A DNA stretch of 64,000 nucleotides. Source: Methylobacterium tardum (GTDB lineage Bacteria > Pseudomonadota > Alphaproteobacteria > Rhizobiales > Beijerinckiaceae). The number at the start of each line of letters is the position of its first letter. Within the stretch, counting starts at the first letter, position 1. This document shows positions 27,998-36,760 of the stretch, piece after piece. A program made the translations under genes and the position numbers. Under the pieces are notes generated by a model. That model was given only the letters and a program-made list of their open reading frames with translations. It searched no databases and was not told the DNA's origin. Where the stretch lies: the NCBI RefSeq assembly GCF_023546765.1, contig NZ_CP097484.1, positions 4,347,501 to 4,411,500 of the forward strand. Direction: 5' to 3'.

Positions 27998-28582
27998 ATG
28001 CGGTGCGCAGCAAGCAGGGTTGCCGGGTTCGTCCTGGCCGGACTCGCAGCAGGTGCTCTCGGTCCGGCCGCGGCCTTCGCGGCCCCGACCACGCCGCCCG
28101 CAGCGTCCGGCGGGACGAGCGCCGCGGACCTGAAGAGCGACGGTCCGACACAGCCGGCCAAGGTCCAGGACGGCCAGTACACCGACAAGAACGGCGATCC
28201 GACCTACCACGTCACCGACAGCGGCAAGAAAGTCGACTGGTACACGATGTCCGGCTACCTCCGGTACAACGCCAATTGCATCGTCTGCCACGGGCCGGAC
28301 GGGATGGGCTCGACCTACGCGCCGTCGCTGGTCGATGCCCTCAAGGGCATGGACTACGCGCACTTCGCCGGGATCATCGTCGGCGGCAAGAAGGACGTGA
28401 ACGCCTCGCAGGAGCTGGTCATGCCGGCCTTCGGGGATAATCGGAACGTCATGTGCTACATGCCCGACATCTACACGTATCTGCGTGCCCGCTCCGACGG
28501 CGCGCTGGGCCGCAACCGTCCACCCGAGCACGAGCCCAAGCCGGCGGCCTTCGAGAAGGCCGAGGATGCCTGCATGAAGTGA
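27998..28582 (+). CDS. Four-cysteine c-type cytochrome, methanol-metabolism-related family
   Basis: 194 aa from ATG 27998 with a strong AGGAGG site eight bases upstream. Signal peptide ends near AAAFAA. One haem site CIVCH at 94-98 and a likely axial Met142 (VMPAFG), plus two extra cysteines C153 (VMCYMPDIYTYLRAR) and C192 at the C-terminus. This combination matches the family annotated as methanol-metabolism-related cytochrome c, found beside PQQ alcohol dehydrogenases in methylotrophs. No dehydrogenase gene is in this window, so the electron donor must be encoded elsewhere. Periplasmic. Confidence 0.85.
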   Translation: MRCAASRVAGFVLAGLAAGALGPAAAFAAPTTPPAASGGTSAADLKSDGPTQPAKVQDGQYTDKNGDPTYHVTDSGKKVDWYTMSGYLRYNANCIVCHGPDGMGSTYAPSLVDALKGMDYAHFAGIIVGGKKDVNASQELVMPAFGDNRNVMCYMPDIYTYLRARSDGALGRNRPPEHEPKPAAFEKAEDACMK

Positions 28583-28737
28583 GGGTCCGACTGGACCTGA
28601 CGGGGCGGTCCTGACGGACTGAACCTGAGCGCGCATCGAGCCGCAAAGTTGCGCGGTTCGGTTGCGCACGACATACTCCCCGCAAGACGCTGAAGAGCGG
28701 GCGCCAAGCTCGCCGAGGGGGTCGCAGGGGGTGGAAC

Positions 28738-29958
28738 GTGGCTCAGGGATCGGGGGTTCGCCGCCATCTGTGCGGCATCTGGACGGCCTGGACGGAGGCG
28801 GCCTCGGCCACCGACGCGGTCGGGGACGTGGCCCGGGCCGTCGGCGATTCCGCCCTGTCGCAGATCGTGGTGTTCTTCTCCGCCGACTACGATGCCGAGA
28901 TCCTGGCGCGCGAGCTGGAGACCCGGTTTCCCGGCGTTCCGGTGGCCGGCTGCTCGATGTCGGGCGGCATCGCGCCGGCCGGCGGCCTCGACCGCGGCCT
29001 CGTCGCCATTGCGTTTCCGGCCGAACGCTTCCGCATCGTCTCGACGGTGCTGGATGCCATCGACCATCTCGACGTCGAGCGGACCGCGTCCGCGGTCCGC
29101 GCGCTGCGCCGGACGCTCGATCCGTCGGAGCGCTGCCGCGAGGGTGACCCGGCCGCGGCCGGGCGGCGCTTCGCGCTCTCGCTGATCGACGGCCTCACCA
29201 ATGCCGAGGAGACCGTGGTCTCGGCCATCGCCTGGGCGCTCGACGGGATCCCGATCGTCGGCGGCTCGGCCGGCGACGACCTGCGCTTCCGGGACGCGGT
29301 CCTGCTCCACGGCGGCAAGATCCACCGCAAGGCGGCGGTCCTGGTGCTGGTCGAGACGGATTTCTCGGTGGAGATCTTCAAGAGCGACAATTTCGAGCCG
29401 ACGCGGACCAAGTTCGTGGTCACGGCGTCGGACGGCGAGCGGCGCACCGTGCACGAGCTGAACGCCGAGCCGGCGGCGCGCGAATACGCGATGGCGATCG
29501 GCCTCGACCCCGAGGGCCTGTCGCCGATGAGCTTCGCCGCCTACCCGCTCGCCGTGAAGGTCGGGGGCGAGTATTTCTGCCGCTCGATCCGCCGGATGAA
29601 CGAGGACGGCTCGCTAAGCTTCTTCTGCGCGGTCGACGAAGGCGTCGTGCTGACGCTGGCCGAGCCGCGCGACATCGTCGCCTCGACGCGGGCGGAGCTC
29701 TCCCGGCTCGATGCGGCGCTCGGCGGCGTCGACCTGATCATCGGCTTCGAATGCGTGCTGCGCCGCCTCGACGCCGAGAGCCGGCAGGTGCGCCACGGCA
29801 TCACCGACCTCTACCGCCGCTACAACGTCGTCGGCTTCGAGACCTTCGGCGAGCAGTACCGGGCGATGCACCTGAACCAGACCTTCACGGGCATCGCCAT
29901 CGGCAAGAGCCTGGCCGTGGCGGAACCCGGCGACGCCCTGCACCCGGTGGCCTCGTGA
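28738..29958 (+). CDS. FIST-domain sensor protein, NosP-like
   Basis: 406 aa with a GTG start after GGGGGTGGAAC. FIST_N occupies roughly residues 35-220 (IVVFFSADYDAEILA, PVAGCSMSGGIAPAGG, IPIVGGSAGDD) and FIST_C about 230-385 (EPAAREYAMAIGLDPEGLSP, GFECVLRRLDAESRQV, GFETFGEQYRAMHLNQTFTGIAI). No membrane segment or signal peptide. Its stop overlaps the GTG of a hybrid histidine kinase by four bases. FIST proteins coded with such kinases include NosP, a haem nitric-oxide sensor partnered with NahK in Pseudomonas. Haem binding here is an inference. Confidence 0.85.
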   Translation: MAQGSGVRRHLCGIWTAWTEAASATDAVGDVARAVGDSALSQIVVFFSADYDAEILARELETRFPGVPVAGCSMSGGIAPAGGLDRGLVAIAFPAERFRIVSTVLDAIDHLDVERTASAVRALRRTLDPSERCREGDPAAAGRRFALSLIDGLTNAEETVVSAIAWALDGIPIVGGSAGDDLRFRDAVLLHGGKIHRKAAVLVLVETDFSVEIFKSDNFEPTRTKFVVTASDGERRTVHELNAEPAAREYAMAIGLDPEGLSPMSFAAYPLAVKVGGEYFCRSIRRMNEDGSLSFFCAVDEGVVLTLAEPRDIVASTRAELSRLDAALGGVDLIIGFECVLRRLDAESRQVRHGITDLYRRYNVVGFETFGEQYRAMHLNQTFTGIAIGKSLAVAEPGDALHPVAS

Positions 29959-31301
29959 CCGTCCATGCCGGCGGGCTCGAGACCGACGCGTCCCTGCACC
30001 GGCGGATCGAGAAGCTCGAGCGCATCAACGCCGCGCTGATGTCCCATGTCGAGCGGACCATGGACCAGCGGGGCAGCGCCTACTCGCTGTTCCAGACCGC
30101 CATCATGCTGGAAGGCCGGGTCCGCACCCGGACCGAGGAGCTCACCGGGCTGATGCATCGGCTGGAGCGCTCCAACGCGGCGCTGGGCGCCGCCAAGGAG
30201 GAGGCCGAGACCGCGAACCGGTCCAAGACCCGCTTCCTGGCGGCGGCGAGCCACGACCTGCTGCAGCCCGTGAACGCCGCCCGCCTGTCGATCTCGGCGT
30301 TGGCCGACCTCGACGTGCCGCCGGAGGCGCGCACCATCGCCGGCCAGGTGGAGCGCGGGCTCCAGACGATCGAGGACCTGATCAAGACGCTCCTGGACAT
30401 CTCCAAGCTCGATGCCGGCATCGTCCGGCCGCAGCTGCAGCCGGTGTTCCTGCCCGACCTGCTGGCGGAGCTGGCGGAGAGCTTCAAACCGTTCGCGGAG
30501 CGCAAGGGCCTGCGGCTCTCGGTGCGCTGCCCGGACCTGACCGTCACCAGCGACGTGGTCCTGCTGCAGCGCATCCTTCAGAACCTGGTCTCGAACGCGG
30601 TCCGGTACACGAGCGCGGGCGGCATCGTCCTGGCCGCGCGGCGGCGCGCCGGCGGCGTCCGGGTGGAGGTGACCGATACCGGCTGCGGGATCAGCGCCGA
30701 GGAACGCGACCTCGTCTTCGACGAGTTCTTCCGCGGCGGCGCGCGCACCGCCACCGGGGAGGAGCCGGGGCTGGGCCTCGGCCTGTCGATCGTCCGGCGC
30801 ATGGCCCAGGCGCTGGACCATCCGCTCAGCCTCGCCTCCCGGCCCGGCCACGGCACCCGCGTCGCGCTGTCCCTGCCCCTGAGCGCCGTCCCGGCCGCCG
30901 CCGCGCCGCCCGCTCCCGTGGCGACCCGGCTGTCGGGGGCGCATGTCGTGGTGGTCGAGAACGACGCCTCCACAGCCGACGCCCTCGCGCGCCTGCTCCA
31001 CAACTGGGACGCGCGGGTCTCGACCTTCCGCGATCTCGCCGGCATCCGCGCGGCCGTCGCGGCCGGGGCGCCGCCGCCGGACATCCTCGTGCTCGATTAC
31101 CACCTCGGCGACGGCGCCTGCGGGCTCGACGTCGCCGCCTACCTCCAGGCCGGGCGCACCGATCCGCTCCCGGTCATCGTGACGACCGCGGATCATACCG
31201 AGGACGTCGAGGCGCGGGTCGCGGCGGCGGGGGCCGAGCTGGTGCGCAAGCCGATCAAGCCGGCGCAGCTCCGTTCGCTGCTGACCTACATGCTCGCCTG
31301 A
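29955..31301 (+). CDS. Hybrid histidine kinase with C-terminal receiver, NahK-like
   Basis: 448 aa from GTG 29955, coupled to the FIST gene by a GTGA overlap. Residues 15-90 form a coiled coil (RRIEKLERINAALMSHVERT, EGRVRTRTEEL) with no PAS or membrane segment, so input must come from a partner. HisKA follows, with the phosphorylated H100 in AASHDLLQPVNAAR; the ATPase has NLVSNAVRYT (N box), DTGCGIS and GLGLGLSIV. A receiver domain ends the protein (VVVENDAS, LVLDYHLGDG, KPIKP). The soluble design fits regulation by the FIST protein. Confidence 0.9.
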   Translation: MTVHAGGLETDASLHRRIEKLERINAALMSHVERTMDQRGSAYSLFQTAIMLEGRVRTRTEELTGLMHRLERSNAALGAAKEEAETANRSKTRFLAAASHDLLQPVNAARLSISALADLDVPPEARTIAGQVERGLQTIEDLIKTLLDISKLDAGIVRPQLQPVFLPDLLAELAESFKPFAERKGLRLSVRCPDLTVTSDVVLLQRILQNLVSNAVRYTSAGGIVLAARRRAGGVRVEVTDTGCGISAEERDLVFDEFFRGGARTATGEEPGLGLGLSIVRRMAQALDHPLSLASRPGHGTRVALSLPLSAVPAAAAPPAPVATRLSGAHVVVVENDASTADALARLLHNWDARVSTFRDLAGIRAAVAAGAPPPDILVLDYHLGDGACGLDVAAYLQAGRTDPLPVIVTTADHTEDVEARVAAAGAELVRKPIKPAQLRSLLTYMLA

Positions 31302-31508
31302 GCGGCGACCCGGGCCGCGCACGGACGCGCCGATCGGCCGCCCGAGGCGAACAAACCCGCCCGCGCCGTGACATACAACACACGGCGCCCCTCGACGGGC
31401 CGACGGCGCTGCGCGACAGGAAGCCAGTCTTCGTGGCGCGACCGCGCCCGGATTTTCCCAACGATCGACGTCACGGCCGTCCGGGACGCCGCAGGAGCGC
31501 GCGCGATC

Positions 31509-32912
31509 ATGGCGCAGGTCCCGCCCGGTTCAGGCGCCGCCGCACAGGGCAGCAGCACCGACGGCCTGCCGCCGCGGGAGCGCGTCCTCGCCATGGCGGC
31601 GGTCGGGCTCGCCATGACCATGGCGGTGCTCGACGGCGCCATCGTCAACGTCGCCCTGCCGGTCATGGCCAAGGACCTCGCGGTCAAGCCGGCCGATGCG
31701 ATCTTCGTCGTCAACGCCTACCAGATCGCCGTCACCGCGAGCCTGCTGCCGCTGGCCTCCCTCGGCGACATCTTCGGCTTCCGGAAGGTCTACCTGCCAG
31801 GCCTCGCGATCTTCGTGGCCGCGTCGCTGGCCTGCGCGGTCGCGCCGAGCCTGCCGCTGCTGATCGCGGCCCGGATCGTCCAGGGTCTCGGCGCCGCGGC
31901 GATCATGAGCGTCAATATCGGCTTCGTGCGCTTCATCTACCCGCACCGGATGATCGGCCAGGGCGTCGCCAACGTCGCGCTGGTCGTGGCCGTGGCCTCG
32001 GCCGCGGGCCCGACCGTGGCGGCCGCGATCCTGTCGGTGGCGACCTGGCCCTGGCTGTTCCTGGTCAACATTCCGGTCGGCCTGCTGGCGCTGGCGGTGG
32101 CCTCGCGCACCCTGCCGGTGACGCCGGCGAGCGGGCGGCCCTTCGACCGCGTGAGCGCGATCCTCAACGCGCTGACCTTCGGCCTCCTGATCATCGGCAT
32201 CGACGGCCTCGGGGACCCGGAGGGCCAGCGGATCGCCGTCGCGGAACTGGTGGGCGCCCTCGTGATCGGTGCGGTGTTCGTGCGGCGCCAGATCCGGCTG
32301 CCCGCACCGCTCCTGCCGGTCGACCTCCTGCGGATCCCCGCCTTCGCCCTGTCGATGGCGACCTCGGTGGCCTCGTTCTGCGCCCAGATGGTCTCCTACG
32401 TGGCGCTGCCCTTCTACTTCCAGGACGTGCTGCACCTCTCCAGCACCCAGACCGGCTTCCTGCTGACCCCCTGGCCGATCGCGGTCGCCGCGATGGCGCC
32501 GGTCTCGGGGCGGCTCGCCGACCGCTACCCGCCCGGGATCCTCGGCGGGATCGGGCTGGCCATGATGGCCGCCGGCCTCGTCTGCATGACGCTGCTGCCC
32601 GCCGCGCCCGCCACCCTCGACATCGTCTGGCGCCTCACCCTGTGCGGCCTCGGATTCGGCCTGTTCCAGTCGCCGAACAACAAGGTGATCGTGACCTCGG
32701 CCCCCCGCGAGCGGGCGGGCGGGGCGAGCGGGATGCAATCGACCGCGCGCCTCACCGGCCAGTCGCTCGGCGCCGCCCTCGTGGCGGTGATCTTCGGCCT
32801 GACCCACGGGCTCGGGGCCGATCGGGCCGTGACCCTCTCCCTGTCCTGCGCGGTGGCGCTCGCCGTGATCGGCGGTTGCGCCAGCGTCCTGCGGCGGAGC
32901 CGGAGCGGCTAG
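31509..32912 (+). CDS. MFS drug-efflux transporter, DHA2 (14-TM) family
   Basis: 467 aa from ATG 31509. Membrane antiporter with the DHA2 marks LDGAIVNVALPVMAKDLAV (motif D1), VNAYQIAVTASLLPLASLGDIFGFRKVYLPGLAIF (motif A region) and a PTVAAAILSVATWPWLFLVNIPVG stretch (motif C region). It probably exports hydrophobic compounds with proton exchange; substrate unknown. A frameshifted short-chain dehydrogenase gene follows 83 bp downstream in the same direction. The 207-bp gap upstream shows no feature. Confidence 0.9.
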   Translation: MAQVPPGSGAAAQGSSTDGLPPRERVLAMAAVGLAMTMAVLDGAIVNVALPVMAKDLAVKPADAIFVVNAYQIAVTASLLPLASLGDIFGFRKVYLPGLAIFVAASLACAVAPSLPLLIAARIVQGLGAAAIMSVNIGFVRFIYPHRMIGQGVANVALVVAVASAAGPTVAAAILSVATWPWLFLVNIPVGLLALAVASRTLPVTPASGRPFDRVSAILNALTFGLLIIGIDGLGDPEGQRIAVAELVGALVIGAVFVRRQIRLPAPLLPVDLLRIPAFALSMATSVASFCAQMVSYVALPFYFQDVLHLSSTQTGFLLTPWPIAVAAMAPVSGRLADRYPPGILGGIGLAMMAAGLVCMTLLPAAPATLDIVWRLTLCGLGFGLFQSPNNKVIVTSAPRERAGGASGMQSTARLTGQSLGAALVAVIFGLTHGLGADRAVTLSLSCAVALAVIGGCASVLRRSRSG

Positions 32913-32995
32913 ACGGCTCCGGCATGCCACCGACCGGGCGGGCCTGCGTTGACGCCCAAGTTCAGTCGCTCGATCGTCACGTACTGGAGAATCCC

Positions 32996-33792
32996 ATGGA
33001 TCTCGATCTCACTGGCCGGAAGGCCCTCGTCACCGGCTCGACCGCCGGTATCGGCTACGCCATCGCCAAGGAGCTGTGCGACCTCGGCGCCGAGGTCGGC
33101 ATCAACGGCCGCACGCCCGAGCGGGTCGAGGCGGCCCTCGCCAGGTTGCGGGGCGAGGCGAGAGCCGGCCGCGCCTTCGCGGCGGTGGGCGACGTGTCGA
33201 CCGACGCGGGCGTCGCCGCGCTGGTGCGGGATCTGCCGGCCGTCGACATCCTGGTCAACAACACCGGGATCTTCGAGCCGAAGCCGTTCTTCGAGATCCC
33301 CGACGCGGACTGGCAGCGCTTCTTCGACGTCAACGTGATGAGCGGCGTGCGTCTCTCACGAGCCTACGCGCCGGCATGGCGGAGCGGGGCTGGGGCCGGG
33401 TGATCTTCATCTCCAGCGAGTCCGGCATCAACACGCCGACCGAGATGGTCCATTACGGGATGACCAAGACGGCGCAACTCGCGGTCTCGCGCGGCCTCGC
33501 CCAGACGGTCGCGGGCAGCGGCGTCACCGTGAACAGCGTCCTGCCCGGCCCGACGCTCTCGGAGGGCGTCGCGGAATTCATGACGCAGATGGCCGGCGGA
33601 CAGGCCGATGCTGACCTCGAGGCCATGGGCCGCAAGTTCGTCGCCGAGCATCGCCCCACCTCGCTGATCCAGCGCCTCGCGCGCGTGGAGGAGGTCGCCA
33701 ACCTCGTCGCCTATCTCTGCAGCCCGGCGGCGAGCGCCACGACCGGCGCCGCCCTGCGGGTGGATGGTGGTGTCCTCCAGGGCCTCGCCTAA
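32996..33792 (+). pseudogene. Short-chain dehydrogenase/reductase broken by a one-base deletion
   Basis: ATG 32996 has GGAGA upstream. The first 126 codons give a classical SDR start: TGSTAGIG (13-20) for NAD(P), NNTG (88-91). At about 33371-33374 the frame breaks: adding one G there would join YAP to GMAERGWGRVIF and restore the rest, with ISSESG (catalytic Ser), HYGMTKTA (YxxxK) and VDGGVLQGLA, ending at 33792. The intact protein would be about 265 aa. Either a recent pseudogene or a sequence error in a CCGG run. Confidence 0.85.
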
Positions 33793-33928
33793 CGCCGCTT
33801 CGGATCACGGGACAGGCGTGACGGGCCGCAGCTCCTGTGCGGGCGACAGAAGGCGCATCGCGCGACCGTCCTCGGCCGCTCGCGCAATCCGCTTCGCTGT
33901 ATGAAGGCGTCGCAGCCGCTTTTAACCT

Positions 33929-34042
33929 CGTCATTCCGGGGCGCCGCAGGCGAGCCCGGAATCCAGACCCGCTGACGCGCCAGGATCTTGCACCGACAGC
34001 GGGTCTGGATTCCGGGCTCCGCTGCGCGGCCCCGGAATGACG
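33929..34042. repeat. Palindromic intergenic repeat, family A, copy 2
   Basis: 114 bp. Left arm CGTCATTCCGGGGCGCCGCA continues GGCGAGCCCGGAATCCAGA; right arm TCTGGATTCCGGGCTCCGCT continues to CCGGAATGACG. The arms agree almost base for base with copy 1 at 17148-17260, while the central ~35 bases differ. It occupies the gap between the broken SDR gene and the SWIB gene; the rest of that 366-bp gap shows only the hairpin at 34111-34151. Confidence 0.85.
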
Positions 34043-34110
34043 GCGGCTCACCGTTCGCTGGGCATCCTCGTGACGGGCGGCTGCCGCACGCAAATGAAGC
34101 GACGAAACTC

Positions 34111-34151
34111 CTAGAGCCGTCGGCCCGGTGAAGGGCCGGGCTTGGCTCTAG
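34111..34151 (-). terminator. Hairpin terminator after the SWIB gene
   Basis: CTAGAGCC at the left and GGCTCTAG at the right enclose a second palindrome (CGGCCC / GGGCCG around TGAA), giving a long strong stem. It begins eight bases after the SWIB stop on the minus strand, so it is well placed as an intrinsic terminator, although only a short T run follows. Confidence 0.65.
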
Positions 34152-34158
34152 GGTAAGA

Positions 34159-34518
34159 TCAGGCCTTCAGGTGCGCCGCGAGATGCTTGTTCATCTCGAA
34201 CATCGAGCACTTGTCCTTGCCGAAGACCTTCTTGAGCTTGTCGTCGGCGACGATCTCGCGCTTGTTCTCGGGGTTCTGAAGGTTGTTCTTCTTGATGTAA
34301 TCCCAAACCTTGCTGACCACCTCGCCGCGCGGCAGCGGGCTGGTGCCGACGATGGCGCCGAGCTCGGCCGAAGGCTTCAGCGGCTGCTGCAGGGCATTCG
34401 GCTTGGTGCTGGCGGACTTGGTCGCAGCGGGCTTCGCAGCTTTGGCCGGAGCGGCCTTCTCTGCAGTCTTGGTGGTCTTGGCTGCCTTCGGCGCAGCCTT
34501 CTCGGTCTTTGTGGCCAT
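34159..34518 (-). CDS. SWIB/MDM2-domain protein with a lysine/alanine-rich tail
   Basis: 119 aa from ATG 34518. Residues 1-40 are almost only Lys, Ala, Thr and Pro (KAAPKAAKTTKTAEKAAPAK), like bacterial histone-H1 mimics. Residues about 44-117 are a SWIB domain: LQQPLKPSAELGAIVG, PLPRGEVVSKVWDYIKKNNL, NPENKREIVADDKLKKVFGK and FEMNKHLAAHL. SWIB domains are best known from eukaryotic chromatin complexes and chlamydial topoisomerase; bacterial stand-alone versions are thought to be chromosome-associated. DNA binding here is an inference. Confidence 0.92.
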   Translation of the reverse strand: MATKTEKAAPKAAKTTKTAEKAAPAKAAKPAATKSASTKPNALQQPLKPSAELGAIVGTSPLPRGEVVSKVWDYIKKNNLQNPENKREIVADDKLKKVFGKDKCSMFEMNKHLAAHLKA

Positions 34519-34761
34519 AAACTTCCTCCGGTTCTCGGGCCGCAGGCCGGGGCATGATCGCCCCACGGCCGAGCCAGCATAGCAGCAACTAAGCGGTGCC
34601 GCTGCCGTTCCAAGGGGAAATCGCCTTCGCGCCCCCCTCATCCACAAGGCAGGCGCCAGAATCCACGCCGGAGCGGCCGGATTGGCGCGAGCGGGAAGAT
34701 TATTCACCGGATTCGCGCCGGTGAAACCTGCTCTTAATGATCCTTCCGCTGAAGTACAGTC

Positions 34762-34884
34762 ATGATCGCCCCCGCCCTCACACTCGCGCTGCTGCTCGCC
34801 ACCGGGCTGATCACTGGTCTCGGGCTCAGCATCCGGGCCGAACCGGCCGCTTCCGGCATGGAGCCGGGTCGCGGCCTCATCTGA
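34762..34884 (+). CDS. Possible 40-aa single-span membrane peptide
   Basis: Translation from ATG 34762 gives MIAPALTLALLLATGLITGL followed by GLSIRAEPAASGMEPGRGLI and TGA. A single hydrophobic helix with a short polar tail. There is no convincing ribosome site, and the reading frame may be chance in this GC-rich DNA. Listed because the hydrophobic profile is clean and it lies in otherwise empty sequence between SWIB and DUF2721. Confidence 0.25.
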   Translation: MIAPALTLALLLATGLITGLGLSIRAEPAASGMEPGRGLI

Positions 34885-34943
34885 GCTGAGCGCGGCGCAT
34901 CGCTGTTGCGGCCCGGGCCTGCCCGGTGCATCTGCCGGCCGGC

Positions 34944-35429
34944 ATGACTGATCCGACCGCACTCACGGCCCTGGAAAGCACCGCGCACATCGTTCAGGTG
35001 GCGCTGAGCCCCGTCTTTCTCCTGTCCGGCATCGCGACGCTGCTGAACGTCTTCGGTGCCCGGCTCGCCCGGGTGGCGGATCAGGCCGACCGCGTCTCCG
35101 GCCTGCTCGCCGGTGCGGGCGAGGCGGAGCGCATCCTTCTGGGCCGGCGCCTCGACCGCCTGCACCAGCGTTCGCTCGCCCTCGACGCCGCGGTGTTCCT
35201 GGCCGCCCTCGGCGGCGTGGCCACCTGCGGCTCGGTGCTGACGCTGTTCGTCGGAGCGCTGCGCGACAACACGGTGGCGACCCTGCTGTTCGGCCTTTTC
35301 GGTGCGGCGATCCTGTGCACGCTGTGCGCCCTCATCGCCTTCGGCTTCGAGATGCTCCTGGCGAGCCGCTCGGTTCGCGACCGGATCAACCAGCGGCGGG
35401 CGAGCGCCGGCCTGCCGGCCGATCTCTGA
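34944..35429 (+). CDS. DUF2721 family membrane protein
   Basis: 161 aa from ATG 34944 (a GTG six codons earlier is possible). Three hydrophobic segments: near residues 15-35 (VQVALSPVFLLSGIATLLNVF), 80-105 and 110-130. The conserved short loop ARLARVADQADRV and the LDRLHQRSLALDAAVFLAAL helix identify DUF2721. Function unknown. Single gene. Confidence 0.85.
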   Translation: MTDPTALTALESTAHIVQVALSPVFLLSGIATLLNVFGARLARVADQADRVSGLLAGAGEAERILLGRRLDRLHQRSLALDAAVFLAALGGVATCGSVLTLFVGALRDNTVATLLFGLFGAAILCTLCALIAFGFEMLLASRSVRDRINQRRASAGLPADL

Positions 35430-35577
35430 GCACGCCTCAGGCCGAGCTGGAACGCACGTCTAGCCGCGCCGCAACCGTGCACGGCGCGGGGCGCACGGAA
35501 CCCGTCCGCATCGACCCGCTTGGTCCGCAGGGATTACCGGATGCGGCCCCTGCCGCGTCGACGAACCGGGAGTGACC

Positions 35578-36012
35578 ATGCCGACGGACCTGCCCAAAGA
35601 ACGCGCCGTGCGGAAGCCGGGCACGCTGGAACTCGATCCCGCTGGCGAGGGCATCGCCATCGACGAGACCAGCCGGCTGATCGGCTCCAACAAGGTCGAG
35701 GGCACGGCCGTCTATGACCGGACCGGCCGCCATCTCGGCGCCGTCCACAATTTCATGGTGGATAAGATTACCGGGCAGGTCGCCTACGCGGTGCTGGCCT
35801 TCGGCGGCTTCCTGGGGCTCGGGGAGAACCACCATCCCCTGCCGTGGAAGGCGCTGACCTACAGCACCGAACTCGGGGGCTACGTGGTCGATATCGACCC
35901 GGGCGTCCTCGCCGGGGCGCCGAGCCACGGGCCGGGTGAGGACGGCTTCGCGGATCCGGCCTATGGCGGCCGGATCGAGGATTACTACGGACGGCGTGCG
36001 CCGACCGCCTGA
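35578..36012 (+). CDS. PRC-barrel domain protein (144 aa)
   Basis: ATG 35578 with GGGAG upstream; a GTG at 35572 is in frame. The PRC-barrel spans about residues 35-115: SRLIGSNKVEGTAVYDRTGRHLGAVHNFMVDKITGQVAYAVLAF, GGFLGLGENHHPLPWKAL and a closing GGYVVDIDP. No signal peptide, so cytoplasmic. PRC-barrels occur in RimM and photosynthetic reaction centres; stand-alone versions are common, mostly uncharacterised and sometimes stress-linked. A second PRC-barrel gene lies 750 bp downstream. Confidence 0.88.
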   Translation: MPTDLPKERAVRKPGTLELDPAGEGIAIDETSRLIGSNKVEGTAVYDRTGRHLGAVHNFMVDKITGQVAYAVLAFGGFLGLGENHHPLPWKALTYSTELGGYVVDIDPGVLAGAPSHGPGEDGFADPAYGGRIEDYYGRRAPTA

Positions 36013-36043
36013 GCGGTCGGGCGGCCCGCGCCGCGCCGCGCGC

Positions 36044-36451
36044 TCAGAACTTCCCACCGAGGCCGACGCTGCCGCCGGGCGACAGCATCGGACCCATCGA
36101 GCCGCTGCCGCCGCTGCCGCCGACCGCGGCGTTGCCGCCGTCGAGATCCTCGCGCCGGATCCGGCGCTCGCCGTTATCGGCGCTGCGGGTCGAGGCTCCG
36201 GCGCTCTTCGGGATCGCGAGCTGCTTCGTCGGCGCGGTCTGTAGCGGCTGGCCGTCGGCGTCGACCGCGGCGTTCCGCGGCTCGCGGTTCGGCAGCGATC
36301 CCCGCAGGGACGGCGGGAGCCCGACCTCCGTGGCCGGCATCACGCCGCCACCGCCACCGAGCGCCTGGCAACCTGCCACGAGGCCGGCCAGGGCAACGCC
36401 GAGCGCGAGGCCGCGCGCAGCGGCGCGTCGCGACGAGGGGAGGGTCGACAT
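36044..36451 (-). CDS. Putative lipoprotein with glycine-rich C-terminus (135 aa)
   Basis: ATG 36451 gives a basic start, a hydrophobic core and the lipobox LVAGC, so it is probably lipid-anchored. Contains a polyglycine run after the cysteine and a C-terminal GGSGGSGSMGPM...GGSVGLGGKF. No domain recognised. It lies between two PRC-barrel genes and runs opposite to them. The 309-bp gap to the downstream PRC gene (36452-36760) shows no feature beyond the ribosome site of that gene. Confidence 0.6.
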   Translation of the reverse strand: MSTLPSSRRAAARGLALGVALAGLVAGCQALGGGGGVMPATEVGLPPSLRGSLPNREPRNAAVDADGQPLQTAPTKQLAIPKSAGASTRSADNGERRIRREDLDGGNAAVGGSGGSGSMGPMLSPGGSVGLGGKF

Positions 36452-36760
36452 CGTGCAGTCCTCGCAAGGGGCCGCGGTGCTGTCCACGGCTCGCATGAGC
36501 TCTCGCATGAGCTTGTGCGCGGGTTTCTACGCCGGGGATGCGGCGAAAACCAGACAGTAACGTCTCCGACTGGCGGCCGCCTTCCGCAACGGTCCGATCC
36601 TTGCGGCCCGCCCGGCGTGATCCATAACTTCGCCCAGGTCCTGCGGCACGAGAGCCCATCGCGGGTGGGGTCCGGCCGGCGGCGGACCTCGAACCGGCCG
36701 ATACGGTCGCGGTTGCGCCGGCGTGCCGGCTGGGCCCGACCCTTCCTCAGAGGACGAAGC

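Noticed and set aside
28583..28737. Gap between the cytochrome and FIST genes searched for a tRNA or small RNA
   Set aside because: No cloverleaf, T-loop GGTTCGA-type sequence or strong hairpin was found by eye here or in other gaps.
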